From Flagellimonas marinaquae (GTDB lineage: Bacteria > Bacteroidota > Bacteroidia > Flavobacteriales > Flavobacteriaceae), in contig NZ_CP092415.1 of the NCBI RefSeq assembly GCF_023716465.1, positions 3,449,501 to 3,513,500 on the forward strand: a stretch of DNA of 64,000 bases, given 5' to 3'. The notes below the pieces were generated by a model. The model saw only the letters and a program-made list of their open reading frames with translations. It searched no databases and was not told where the DNA came from. Both the position numbers and the translations under genes were made by a program. The first letter of the stretch is position 1, and each line of letters opens with the position of its first letter. Positions 45,442 through 54,069 of this stretch are shown one piece after another.

Positions 45442-45801
45442 TCATTGAGCATCTACTACTTCTATATCGGCAATAACATTATTGTTGCAAAACACATTCA
45501 CATTAGAATAATTGATGTTTGCAACTTTGTCATATTTAACAGGTTTCCACACCATAACTCGCGGCCATATGCCCGGTTTTTGATGTAAAAACATATCTAG
45601 CAACAAAATATTCGGATTGATGCCCTGAGGTTCTTTTGGTATCAATATGGGATTGATTCCTGGATTCGAAACCAAAATTTCACCAACAACATGAAAATCA
45701 TCGGGTGGTGGAGGCATTTTATTAATCCAAGCATACCAATCCTTCGTATTTGCCTCATCACAAGGGACGATTGTACTTTGCGTAATTTCTTCTTCTTCCA
45801 T
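45442..45801 (-). CDS. Hypothetical protein, Pro/Asn-rich
   Basis: A 119-residue cytosolic-looking protein without signal or membrane segment. It contains a proline run (INKMPPPPDDFHVVGEILV), NPGINPILIPKEPQGINPNI and a C-terminal SNVNVFCNNNVIADIEVV strand. No family recognised. The first gene of a probable two-gene minus-strand unit with the 195-residue exported protein. Confidence 0.55.
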   Translation of the reverse strand: MEEEEITQSTIVPCDEANTKDWYAWINKMPPPPDDFHVVGEILVSNPGINPILIPKEPQGINPNILLLDMFLHQKPGIWPRVMVWKPVKYDKVANINYSNVNVFCNNNVIADIEVVDAQ

Positions 45802-45976
45802 GTTTTAATTTCAATTATTGATTCATACTTATTTAATTCGAACTTCTGACAAATATTAAAGCAGGTTTAAACGAACACATACAATGATGCTGGTTCATGC
45901 TCGGGGGAAGTAAACAGTAGGAAGTCAATAACTTGGATTTCAACAAGATATAAAATGAAAACAAAAACTCATTGCA

Positions 45977-46004
45977 GAAAAACCTTAAAAATTCTGGGGT
46001 TTTC
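45977..46004. repeat. Interspersed GAAAACC...GGTTTTC motif, copy 1
   Basis: Reads GAAAAACCTTAAAAATTCTG-GGGTTTTC; a near copy with a few changes occurs at 61858-61885. Ends are inverted-repeat like (AAAACC/GGTTTT), so each copy could form a hairpin or a recombination site. Confidence 0.55.
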
Positions 46005-46311
46005 ACCCATTCCATACACTTTTACCTCCCCCACTCCGCTGATTCGGCAAAACAGTATTCCATTACATTTTTTAAAAGGAAATTTATAGAAGAAATTTTT
46101 CTGGAAGTGTAGTACAAACTTTGCCAACACTAAAGCTCGCTCAAAAAAGAAAAGGTCTTCAAGACCTTCCCTTTTTATGCCGTACCAAAGCTCAAGTTAC
46201 ATAACGCGAGAACATTATAGTACACGCGACAATCTGGAAAGTCTAGTAGACTTTTTAGATTGGTGGTGAGACTTGTGCGGCTGGCTCTATGAAAAACCTT
46301 TAGTAAGACAA

Positions 46312-46337
46312 CGATTTTAGGTCAAAGCAATTTGCTG
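46312..46337 (+). repeat. 26-bp direct repeat flanking the accessory patch, right copy
   Basis: Same orientation as the copy at 42557-42582, differing by one base. It lies 181 bases before the start of the ABC transporter gene, on the boundary between orphan and conserved genes. Confidence 0.75.
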
Positions 46338-46517
46338 CAAACTTTTGTTTTACCACGTTTTTGTACCCACGATCAATCTATTTGCAAAATTGTTGATTTT
46401 CTCCATTAGTTAAAACATATCCTTTATTGAGCGATAGATTGCATTCGTTGATTTTATTTTATGCATCGGAAAATCCTTTATAGTGTTGCACAACAACACA
46501 TAGCGCACAAAAAGGGT

Positions 46518-47336
46518 ATGATAAAAATTCAAAGTATGGAATATAACTATTCCAAGAAAATCAACATATTTAAAGACATGAACCTTGAGTTTTCTTCTGG
46601 GAAAATTTATGGTTTATTGGGCAAAAACGGTGTAGGGAAATCTACCTTGATCAAAAATATTACCGGCATGCTTTTTCCGACCAAAGGCAGTTGTGAAGTT
46701 TTTGGTCTGACACCTGGTAAACGAGAGGTCAAGTTTCTACAATACTTGTTTTTTGTTCCAGAAGAATATCATTTACCCAACCTGACCATTAAAGAGCTTA
46801 TTTCCGTTTATAAAGATTTTTATCCAAAATTTGATGTCGATCAATTTGATGCCTACATCAATGAATTCAACATATCTAAAGACAAAAGAACAACCGAGCT
46901 CTCCTTGGGTCAGAAAAAGAAAATTTTAATTGGCTTTGCCCTGTCCGCCAATACCAAAGTGTTGATCATGGACGAACCCACCAATGGCTTGGACATTCCT
47001 TCCAAAATCACCTTTAGAAATATGATCAAGGATGCGTTTAAAGAGGATAGGATTGTCATCATCACCTCTCACCAAGTGAGGGATCTGGACGAATTGATCG
47101 ATACCGTGATCATTATGCACGATGGACAGATTTTACTGAACCTTGATAAGGATGATATCGCAAAAAAATTACAGTTTGAATTGTCTGACAACAAAAAAGA
47201 TGATGACGCAGTACTGTACCAAGAAAAAGTTAGCAACGGATTCGCTTCCATTCAAAAGAACACCTCCGACATACTGGGATATGTAGACATTGAACTGCTC
47301 TTTAATGCAGTGTTGGCCCAAAAACTAAAATTATAA
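46518..47336 (+). CDS. ABC transporter ATP-binding protein
   Basis: About 272 residues from ATG 46518 (MIKIQSMEYN); the frame is open to 46461 without homology. Walker A is GLLGKNGVGKST, the signature LSLGQKKK, Walker B VLIMDEPTNGLD and the H-loop TSHQV. Residues after about 210 are a family-specific tail. This NBD works with the permease encoded six bases downstream in an exporter of unknown substrate. The operon continues with an exported protein, a LytS-type kinase and a LytTR regulator, so the transporter may be a target or sensor partner of that pair. Confidence 0.93.
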   Translation: MIKIQSMEYNYSKKINIFKDMNLEFSSGKIYGLLGKNGVGKSTLIKNITGMLFPTKGSCEVFGLTPGKREVKFLQYLFFVPEEYHLPNLTIKELISVYKDFYPKFDVDQFDAYINEFNISKDKRTTELSLGQKKKILIGFALSANTKVLIMDEPTNGLDIPSKITFRNMIKDAFKEDRIVIITSHQVRDLDELIDTVIIMHDGQILLNLDKDDIAKKLQFELSDNKKDDDAVLYQEKVSNGFASIQKNTSDILGYVDIELLFNAVLAQKLKL

Positions 47337-47342
47337 AACACC

Positions 47343-48101
47343 ATGAATTATTCAACGCTGTGCTTATTGATCAAAAGACAATATAAAGAGCATTATAAAA
47401 CCTATGTAATTGGTCTTTTGGTCTTGCTCATTTTACTGGTTTTTATGTTCCTGGTCGTACATCAATGGAAAGACAGCTTTTCGGGGGCTGTACAGAATGG
47501 GGTATTTGTAATCGGTCTATTTATTGCCGGCAGTGTGTTTTCCAATGCTATGTTCAGTGAGTTTTCCACTCCGCAGAGTGGCATGTGGCTTTTGGGCATT
47601 CCGGCAAAAGCTTCGGAAAAAGTGGTGTCGAGCATAGTGATTTCCACTGTTTTCTTTTTAACTGCTTATGTGATCATATTTTACATCGCGGATTTTTTCT
47701 ATTTGCTTTTTGCTGGCACATTAACTTTTAAGGCCATGCTGAATCCGTTTAAGAACGATTTTTATCAATTCTTTTTTATCTACCTAACATTTAACGCATT
47801 AATGCTATTGGGAAGTGTCATCTTCAAAAAAAACAGTTTTATAAAAATGCTGTTGACCATTGCTGTGCTTTTCTTTCTTTTAAACTATCTAAACGGATGG
47901 TTATTGAGCTTTCTGATCCCCGAAGCCACCATAGTTTCCACCATTGCCTTCGATAGTTTTTTGTTTTCGCACCACGGAGAAAATGTAAAAGTGTTTTTAC
48001 CCGATAACGTCAACTTATACAGTGCTCTTTTTGTACGTATAATTTTCCCCATTGCACTATGGATCTTGGTTTGGTTGAAATTGAAAGAAAAAGAAATTTA
48101 A
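47343..48101 (+). CDS. ABC-2 type membrane permease
   Basis: 252 residues with about six hydrophobic helices: residues 21-41 (YVIGLLVLLILLVFMFLVV), 53-70, 96-118 (SIVISTVFFLTAYVIIFYIA), 138-156, 167-190 (MLLTIAVLFFLLNYLNGWLL) and 225-245. It lacks the typical catalytic motifs, as permeases do. Encoded six bases after the ATPase and three before the 226-residue exported protein, within the LytS/LytTR operon. Substrate unknown. Confidence 0.85.
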   Translation: MNYSTLCLLIKRQYKEHYKTYVIGLLVLLILLVFMFLVVHQWKDSFSGAVQNGVFVIGLFIAGSVFSNAMFSEFSTPQSGMWLLGIPAKASEKVVSSIVISTVFFLTAYVIIFYIADFFYLLFAGTLTFKAMLNPFKNDFYQFFFIYLTFNALMLLGSVIFKKNSFIKMLLTIAVLFFLLNYLNGWLLSFLIPEATIVSTIAFDSFLFSHHGENVKVFLPDNVNLYSALFVRIIFPIALWILVWLKLKEKEI

Positions 48102-48104
48102 GAT

Positions 48105-48785
48105 ATGAAGACAAGTAATGTATTTATCATCATTTTAAGTATTTCCATATCCGGAATGCTATTTGCAACCAATCTAAGCCTAAAAAAAGAGTATGATAAA
48201 ATTGATCTGGACGATGTTTTCAAAAACTATGTTTCGGTAAGTTCGGAAGACTATACAGTCCTATCGATTTCCGGAAGTAATGGATATCCCATAGAAATTG
48301 TACAAAAGGATACCAATGCCATAAAAGTACTGCGTTCGAGATTGGAACATTTTAAAAGTGTGGTGAAGAACGATACACTCTTTATTGAATTTACGGGAGC
48401 TAATATTTCAATGCAAAAAAGCTTTTTGAGCACTACTCCATCTGGAATTATAATTTATAAAAACAATCTCGCCGGAATAATTGCCACGAACACGCACCAA
48501 AGGGTTTCTGGATTTGAGACCGAACATTTCACATTAAATTTAAAGGGATACTCGCATGTAGAATTGCAGAACTGTACCGTACAAACCTTATCGATTGCTA
48601 TGGAAAATAAGAGTCATCTTCAATTTGTAGAGCACAATTTAGCAGATTCGATAGCTTTAAAGATGACGAATACTTCTGTAGCAAATTTAACCGACGTTGC
48701 CTTTAAAAAAATGCATCCGGTTTTGAGTGACAGCGTTACTTTGGTATTGTCCAAAGAGGTTTTTAAAAACCTCCTGAAAAACTAA
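48105..48785 (+). CDS. Exported beta-strand-rich protein of the ABC/LytTR operon
   Basis: A 226-residue protein with an N-terminal signal or anchor (IIILSISISGMLFA). The rest is a sequence of short strands (VLSISGSNGYPIEIVQKDTN, FTLNLKGYSHVELQNCTV) resembling the DUF2807/beta-helix surface proteins, though the match is weak. It is four bases after the permease and 59 bases before the kinase. Probably a periplasmic or surface component associated with the transporter; exact role unknown. Confidence 0.65.
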   Translation: MKTSNVFIIILSISISGMLFATNLSLKKEYDKIDLDDVFKNYVSVSSEDYTVLSISGSNGYPIEIVQKDTNAIKVLRSRLEHFKSVVKNDTLFIEFTGANISMQKSFLSTTPSGIIIYKNNLAGIIATNTHQRVSGFETEHFTLNLKGYSHVELQNCTVQTLSIAMENKSHLQFVEHNLADSIALKMTNTSVANLTDVAFKKMHPVLSDSVTLVLSKEVFKNLLKN

Positions 48786-48844
48786 GTTGGTATAATTCTA
48801 TGGCCAAGATCTATTGTTTATAAAAAAGTATATTGTTGCCACTT

Positions 48845-49951
48845 ATGATATTAGATACATTCATAAAACAAAGAAATTCTTCGAAAGCAATTAGAATTGG
48901 CTCTCATATCCTATTTTGGATAGTTCTGTTTTTCAGTTCATATTTCTTGTCAAAATCATCCTATGACCCTTATTCTGCGACTCCTTTGGGCTATTTGTTC
49001 CCCCTAAGACGGACACTGGAATTAATACTGTTTTTTTATCCGTTGATGTACGTATTGATTCCGTATTTCTTCGAAAGAAAACGCTGGGTTCCTTTTATTT
49101 TATATCTCCTCTTACTCCTATTTTTTATTATTTTTATTGAAGCAGTAGGTGAAAAAATCACCTTTCATTATTGTGATACCTGTGCGGCGATGGCTCAGGA
49201 AAGAGATCCTGATTATTTAAGTATTCTTCAAAAACCGGTTCTCGATAATTTTTTGTTTAAATCATCAAATATTGGGATATATTTTAACCTGTTTTCCGGT
49301 TTATTGCTACCCATAGCCATAAAAAGCAGTCTGGGGTATTATCAAATCCACACTAGAAACCTTGAATTGGAGAAAGAGAAAGTACAGTTGGAATTGAACT
49401 TTCTAAAGGCTCAGGTAAATCCGCATTTCCTGTTCAATACATTGAACAATCTATATGGATTAATTTTACATGATCGCAGAGATGCTTCTGCGGAAACCGT
49501 GACACGTTTGTCGGATTATTTGCGATATTCCTTGGATAATGCGAATAAGAAAAGTATCCCATTGTCAGATGAAATTGAATTGACTCGTAATTATATCGAG
49601 TTGGAGAGTTTACGGTTAAACCATACAAAAGTCTCTTTTACAACCCAGGTTGACAATACCAATGCCAACATTCCGCCTTTACTGTTTATACCTATAGTCG
49701 AGAATGCCTTTAAGTATAATGTGGATAAAAAAGATACGGACATCCGTATAAATTTATCGGTAAATTCAAATACGCTACAATTGAAAGTAGAAAATGGCTT
49801 TGCAGAGGCCAAAACTAAAAATGATAACGGAGGTTTGGGATTGACCAATTTAAAAAAACGCTTGGATTTACATTATTCAGAAAATTATACGTACGATATG
49901 GACATTGATAATTCCGTGTACAAGGTATCGTTGAAATTAGTCTTAGCATGA
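48845..49951 (+). CDS. LytS/YpdA-type sensor histidine kinase
   Basis: About 368 residues from ATG 48845 (MILDTFIKQR); an upstream TTG start is possible at 48833. Four transmembrane helices occupy residues about 20-40, 60-80, 88-105 and 145-165. The His_kinase box is LKAQVNPHFLFNTLNNLYGL with the phospho-accepting His, and the ATP site reads PPLLFIPIVENAFKYNVDK with GGLGLTNLKKRL later. It overlaps the LytTR regulator start by ATGA. It presumably senses an extracellular or membrane signal and controls the adjacent ABC exporter. Confidence 0.92.
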   Translation: MILDTFIKQRNSSKAIRIGSHILFWIVLFFSSYFLSKSSYDPYSATPLGYLFPLRRTLELILFFYPLMYVLIPYFFERKRWVPFILYLLLLLFFIIFIEAVGEKITFHYCDTCAAMAQERDPDYLSILQKPVLDNFLFKSSNIGIYFNLFSGLLLPIAIKSSLGYYQIHTRNLELEKEKVQLELNFLKAQVNPHFLFNTLNNLYGLILHDRRDASAETVTRLSDYLRYSLDNANKKSIPLSDEIELTRNYIELESLRLNHTKVSFTTQVDNTNANIPPLLFIPIVENAFKYNVDKKDTDIRINLSVNSNTLQLKVENGFAEAKTKNDNGGLGLTNLKKRLDLHYSENYTYDMDIDNSVYKVSLKLVLA

Positions 49952-50658
49952 AGAATATTAATGTTTTAATTGTTGATGATGAACCGCTGGCGCGAGAAAT
50001 AATTCAAACGCATATAAGTAAAATCCCAAATTGGACGGTTGTTGATACCTGCATAGATGCCAAAGAAGCTTTTGAAACACTGGTAAAGAACAAAATAGAT
50101 GTGTTGTTCTTGGATATTCAAATGCCGGTAATAACCGGAATTGAATTTATAGAATCGTTACAAAACCCGCCTTTGGTAGTTTTTACCACGGCCTATTCCG
50201 AGTATGCCCTTAAGGGGTTTGAATTAAATGCGGTGGATTACCTGTTGAAGCCTATTTCTTTTGCTCGCTTTTATCAAACTGTGGAGAAAGTGAACAAAAC
50301 ATTGGAATTGTTAAATGATGCATCCAAACCAAGTAAAAAAGAAATAACCTATCTTTTTGTAAAACACGATGGAAAGCTCTTAAAGCTTAATTTTTCCGAT
50401 ATCCTATATATCAAAGCGGAGCAAGAATACAGTTCGGTTTTTAAAACAGACGGAACACTTTTGGTCAGTATGCACTTAAAATTATTACAAACCCTTTTAC
50501 CCGAAAAGCAATTTACCAGAATCCATAGGTCCTATATTGTTCCGCACGAAATTATTACGGCAGTTTATGGAAACACGATCCAAATTGGAACAGAGATTCA
50601 ATTGCCGATTGGCAGTAAATACAAGGAGGAATTGTTGCAAAAATTACAGATTACATAA
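49948..50658 (+). CDS. LytTR-family response regulator
   Basis: A 236-residue response regulator. The receiver domain has NVLIVDDEPLARE, the phospho-accepting Asp in VLFLDIQMP, VVFTTAYSEYALKGF and the Lys in DYLLKPISF. The LytTR DNA-binding domain (about residues 135-236) shows FVKHDGKLLKLNFSDILYI, EQEYSSVF, LLPEKQFTRIHRSYIVP and the final QLPIGSKYKEELLQKL. It overlaps the kinase gene by four bases. It presumably activates the ABC operon and other targets. Confidence 0.94.
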   Translation: MKNINVLIVDDEPLAREIIQTHISKIPNWTVVDTCIDAKEAFETLVKNKIDVLFLDIQMPVITGIEFIESLQNPPLVVFTTAYSEYALKGFELNAVDYLLKPISFARFYQTVEKVNKTLELLNDASKPSKKEITYLFVKHDGKLLKLNFSDILYIKAEQEYSSVFKTDGTLLVSMHLKLLQTLLPEKQFTRIHRSYIVPHEIITAVYGNTIQIGTEIQLPIGSKYKEELLQKLQIT

Positions 50659-50808
50659 AAAACACTTGCAAGCAGTTGTTTTGCAGGTAGAATTCGTGGA
50701 ACCTGAGCCTCAAACCAATTCTGTACACTTTTAATCCCACCAAATCGCCTCCCAATTAACTAAGCACAGGTTGTGTTCGGCTTTTTAAAAAGAAGGTGTA
50801 TCCAGCAA

Positions 50809-50844
50809 AAAAGGAGAAAACCGCAAACCGGGCTTTCTCCTTTT
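50809..50844. terminator. Terminator behind the FKBP gene
   Basis: AAAAGGAGAAA (from 50809) pairs with TTTCTCCTTTT (50834-50844) around a 14-base loop, 36 bases after the FKBP stop. With A and T runs on both sides it can act in either direction, so it may also stop the LytTR operon reading from the plus strand. Confidence 0.7.
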
Positions 50845-50879
50845 CAATATTTGGTTCCCAACAATGTTGGCTACGTAAA

Positions 50880-51308
50880 CTATAGTATCTCCACCAATTC
50901 CAAATCGAACACCAAATCTTGTCCTGCCAACGGGTGGTTGGCATCGATAATAATGTCCTCCTCCTCTACTTTGGCGACCCTGAACTGTTGTTCCTGTCCG
51001 GCGGCATTGGCCCCCACTAGCCCCATACCTACTTCTGGTTCAAGGTCTTCTGGCAATTGTGACTTGGAAATCTTTTGAAAAAGTGCTTCGTTCACCTCTC
51101 CGTAGGCATCTTTCTTATCTATGGTAATCGTCTTCTTTTCGTTAACGGCCATATCAATAAGTCCTTTTTCAAATCCGGGTATCAGCTGGCCCTCACCCAA
51201 TTTTATTTCCAAGGGCTCTCTTTGCAATGAGCTGTCAAATATCTGCCCATCAACAAGTTTGCCCGTGTAATGTACTTTTACGGTATCGTTTTCTTTTACT
51301 TTACTCAT
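50880..51308 (-). CDS. FKBP-type peptidyl-prolyl isomerase, SlyD-like
   Basis: A 142-residue protein with an FKBP domain split by an inserted flap. VHYTGKLVDGQIFDSS and LIPGFEKGLIDM start the FKBP core; an insert of about 60 residues (KKDAYGEVNEALFQ ... VEEEDIIIDANHPLAG) corresponds to the IF domain, and DLVFDLELVEI closes the barrel. The metal-binding histidine-rich C-tail of E. coli SlyD is absent. It is expected to catalyse prolyl isomerisation and to chaperone cytosolic proteins. Confidence 0.93.
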   Translation of the reverse strand: MSKVKENDTVKVHYTGKLVDGQIFDSSLQREPLEIKLGEGQLIPGFEKGLIDMAVNEKKTITIDKKDAYGEVNEALFQKISKSQLPEDLEPEVGMGLVGANAAGQEQQFRVAKVEEEDIIIDANHPLAGQDLVFDLELVEIL

Positions 51309-51432
51309 AATTTTGTTTTACAGTTTTAAAAATCAAAACGTTGCAAATATACAGGGTATAAAATGGTTCAACGAAGAAGTTGACCATAGCTTTTGTAAAA
51401 GTTGGTTTTAGGACATAAAAACCGTGTTGGAG

Positions 51433-52227
51433 TTAAAATTTGGTTTTCAGTTCATCCAAATCCTCTTGGTAGATTTCATTGAGGTATTCTTTATAGCCAT
51501 CGGAATATTTATATTGAATATTATCCTGTGCCTTCTGTAAATTAATTTGGGCATTTATGGAGTCCCCCATTGTCAAGTAAGTCTTGGCCAGACCATAATA
51601 GGCTTCGCAAGTGTTCCTATATTGCTCTATTCCTGTTTTAAAAGCACCAATGGCCTCATTATAATTTTGCATATTGTAATGGCAAAGGCCAACATAAACA
51701 AAGGCCTGAACATCTACCCATTCTGCTCCTTGGTTGGTGATACTTTGCTTAAAATGTTTTAGTGCTTTTGGGTAATCACCAAGGCCGTAATAACATTCTC
51801 CACGCAAAAAATCGATATCCTCTCCCCAGGGAGCATCCACAACCTCGGGTGTCAAGGCATCCAATCGGTCAAAATCGGCCAAGGCCGAATTGTAGTCCCT
51901 TAAGAAACGTAACTTCATGTACCCGCGATACCCAAGATGGTTCAAGGGGTTCAATTCCACAGCCCTGTTCAAATAGGAAAAACCGGTTTCGTAGTCGCCA
52001 TTTTTATTGAAAGGTACCGATCGCTCAAAATATGCTGCATCATACTCCGGGTGCTGCCAGTTAAGTATCCCGAATATGGCCTGCGAAAGATTATTTCCCT
52101 GCGCACCTGCGGCAAGTTTAAATCGTGCTTCTTTGGATTGGAACACCAGTTGATAAGCAATTAAGCCAACGTAAAGCGTAAATACCGTAGCCAGAACTAT
52201 TTTTATGATTTTTAAAACTATCCTCAT
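51433..52227 (-). CDS. Membrane-anchored TPR protein
   Basis: A 264-residue protein with one N-terminal transmembrane helix (VLATVFTLYVGLIAYQL) and at least four tetratricopeptide-like repeats in the rest, for example GDYETGFSYLNRAVELNPLN, YNSALADFDRLDALTPE, GDYPKALKHFKQSIT, NYNEAIGAFKTGIEQ and GDSINAQINLQKAQD. Presumably a periplasmic or cytosolic adaptor. Its start codon follows the stop of the 165-residue gene without spacing, so the two are translated together. Confidence 0.82.
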   Translation of the reverse strand: MRIVLKIIKIVLATVFTLYVGLIAYQLVFQSKEARFKLAAGAQGNNLSQAIFGILNWQHPEYDAAYFERSVPFNKNGDYETGFSYLNRAVELNPLNHLGYRGYMKLRFLRDYNSALADFDRLDALTPEVVDAPWGEDIDFLRGECYYGLGDYPKALKHFKQSITNQGAEWVDVQAFVYVGLCHYNMQNYNEAIGAFKTGIEQYRNTCEAYYGLAKTYLTMGDSINAQINLQKAQDNIQYKYSDGYKEYLNEIYQEDLDELKTKF

Positions 52228-52725
52228 CTAAAAAATATCCGTAATCTTACCTTGTTCCACCTTAAAAACGATCTGTGCATAACTGTCCACTGCCGTGCCC
52301 TTAATTTTTCCCGGCATCCATTCTTCCAATTCCAAAATTAAATTGTAAAAATGTTCCAATGTACTGGTTGGTACATTGATTTCTTTTAACTCCGCATCGG
52401 TCATCTTGGTTCTAAAGTAGCCCGTTTCACCCTTGCAATTCACTACAAAACGAACCGTTAACAAACCGTTTGACGGTAATCCTTCTGTATTTATTTTTGA
52501 TAACAGCTTCTTTTTGATATGCTTTTTACCTCCTCGATGATACGTACCGACATGATAATAGGGGTAAATACTATATTCTCCGCAGGGACTGAATTCCTCT
52601 GAATCTACTGCTTCATCATACGAAATGTCCCAAATATATCCGGTCAATTTAAAATAGAGCCACAGCGTTAATATGCCTGCTATAAGAAAACTGACCAACA
52701 GCCAAATGTTGAGTTTGCTTTTCAA
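52228..52725 (-). CDS. Membrane protein with TonB C-terminal-like domain
   Basis: A 165-residue protein with one N-terminal transmembrane helix (IWLLVSFLIAGILTLWLYF). The C-terminal part, about residues 90-165, follows the TonB-CTD pattern: LLTVRFVVNCKGETGYFR, LILELEEWMPGKIKGTAV and SYAQIVFKVEQGKI. It lacks the proline-rich linker of full TonB. It abuts the TPR gene with no intervening base, so both are probably one operon; a role in periplasmic contact with outer-membrane receptors is possible. Confidence 0.75.
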   Translation of the reverse strand: MKSKLNIWLLVSFLIAGILTLWLYFKLTGYIWDISYDEAVDSEEFSPCGEYSIYPYYHVGTYHRGGKKHIKKKLLSKINTEGLPSNGLLTVRFVVNCKGETGYFRTKMTDAELKEINVPTSTLEHFYNLILELEEWMPGKIKGTAVDSYAQIVFKVEQGKITDIF

Positions 52726-52835
52726 AAAAAAGGATTCGTTAATGGTTAACGGCCAATATACTAATAATGAAAGAACTAAAAATCCCTATCCTCTACTATT
52801 TTCATATATTGTTGCACAAACAATAACCGACCCAA

Positions 52836-53963
52836 TTGTTTCTACTTAGTCCAGCATACCAAAAAGCATGGTCCATCGCAGCCTCCGCCTTGGAGATATC
52901 CAAATTTTATGGCTGGTGGCAATTTGCTGTCTGCCTTTTTGCCTTTATGGCCCTTATGTCCATTTGGTACCACATTGGTCGAAGGCAAAGGGATTTTGGG
53001 CCCGTTTGGCTAGCACTTTCCATACTCTGTTGGGCATTTTCCGGCCTATCGGAGGTATTGTTGCCCAACGAAAATGGTTGGGGCTCCACGGCCAAGGAAG
53101 GATTTCGGAGTGTTTTTTCCCTATTGAACAGCCTATTTATCCTTATGGCCCTCCCTTGGTTCAAATATTTGCCCAAACCGTTCTCTGGTTTAATAAAAAA
53201 CAAGTTCTGGCCCTTTGTTATTGGAATACCCTTTGTTTTTGCCCTGCTCCCTACCCTTCATAAAATGATATTGGGCCGGTCCGCATCGGCCATAAACGAA
53301 CTGGATGTATATTATGCCCTTATGACCCTTGTTTTTTTGGGTTTTGTACTCTGGGAATCCTTTACAAAACGTAGGCTACCATTACTTGGGATACTCTCTT
53401 TGTTCACGGTATTGATTACCTTGGTAGCACAAGTATATAAGCTTATGGACAATACCATTAATTTGTTATTGTTCTCGGCCATTTTTAAAACATCGTTGAT
53501 CATGCTCTTTTTCGCCCTGGCCCTAAGTTGGGTAAAAGAGCTCACCGAAACCGTTATCCCAACCGCATATCAATTACGGCTGAATTTTAAAAAAGGGGAT
53601 CGCAATACCTGCGAAGTCATCCTAAAAGGATTTCCCGGCCAAACAGATAGAAATATATCCCTGACACCTGCATTGTACAAATTGCTCAAAACTTTTGCGG
53701 AACGTAGATTGGCCCCCACTGAAGATTGGCTCGAGATCAAACCTAAAAATTTTGATGGCTCCAAAAATTACGATATAAACGACCACAATGAGCTGAAGCG
53801 TTTGCTACAAGCTTTGCTCAACGGACTCTTTGGCAAACAAAATTGGACCAAGGACAAACACTATATCCCCCTAAAAAACACCTTGTTCGAAATGTCGGAA
53901 AACCGAGAACGAAAAATTCGTCTTCAATTGCCCAAAGAAAATATTTATTTTGAAAATGAGTGA
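52836..53963 (+). CDS. Multi-pass membrane protein with C-terminal soluble domain, unknown function
   Basis: 375 residues. The start is a TTG at 52836; an in-frame TAA at 52824 rules out an earlier start. Seven hydrophobic segments cover about residues 29-43, 60-75, 94-108, 128-145, 165-176, 188-205 and 218-240 (LLFSAIFKTSLIMLFFALAL). Residues 250-375 form a cytosolic domain with ISLTPALYKLLKTFAERRLA and NELKRLLQALLNGLFG, resembling a winged-helix or DNA-binding module without a match to a known family. A membrane sensor with a cytosolic output domain is one reading. Confidence 0.68.
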   Translation: MFLLSPAYQKAWSIAASALEISKFYGWWQFAVCLFAFMALMSIWYHIGRRQRDFGPVWLALSILCWAFSGLSEVLLPNENGWGSTAKEGFRSVFSLLNSLFILMALPWFKYLPKPFSGLIKNKFWPFVIGIPFVFALLPTLHKMILGRSASAINELDVYYALMTLVFLGFVLWESFTKRRLPLLGILSLFTVLITLVAQVYKLMDNTINLLLFSAIFKTSLIMLFFALALSWVKELTETVIPTAYQLRLNFKKGDRNTCEVILKGFPGQTDRNISLTPALYKLLKTFAERRLAPTEDWLEIKPKNFDGSKNYDINDHNELKRLLQALLNGLFGKQNWTKDKHYIPLKNTLFEMSENRERKIRLQLPKENIYFENE

Positions 53964-54069
53964 CTTAGGCATGATTTGTCAGTTTTGGCATTACTGACAT
54001 TTTAGGATTCTTTCCGACAATTGCCCAAAAATCCAAATCAGGGATAGAAATTCAGGGAAATTTCAAGTC

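Larger units (their letters stand above)
45802..46517. other. Long non-coding stretch at the right edge of the accessory patch
   Basis: 716 bases without a convincing gene. It includes the GAAAAACC..GGTTTTC motif at 45977-46004 that recurs near the Hachiman operon, a symmetric hairpin AAGGTCTT/AAGACCTT followed by a T run near 46151-46178, and the right 26-bp direct repeat at 46312-46337. Downstream the sequence becomes the promoter region of the ABC operon (ATG at 46518). Confidence 0.55.
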
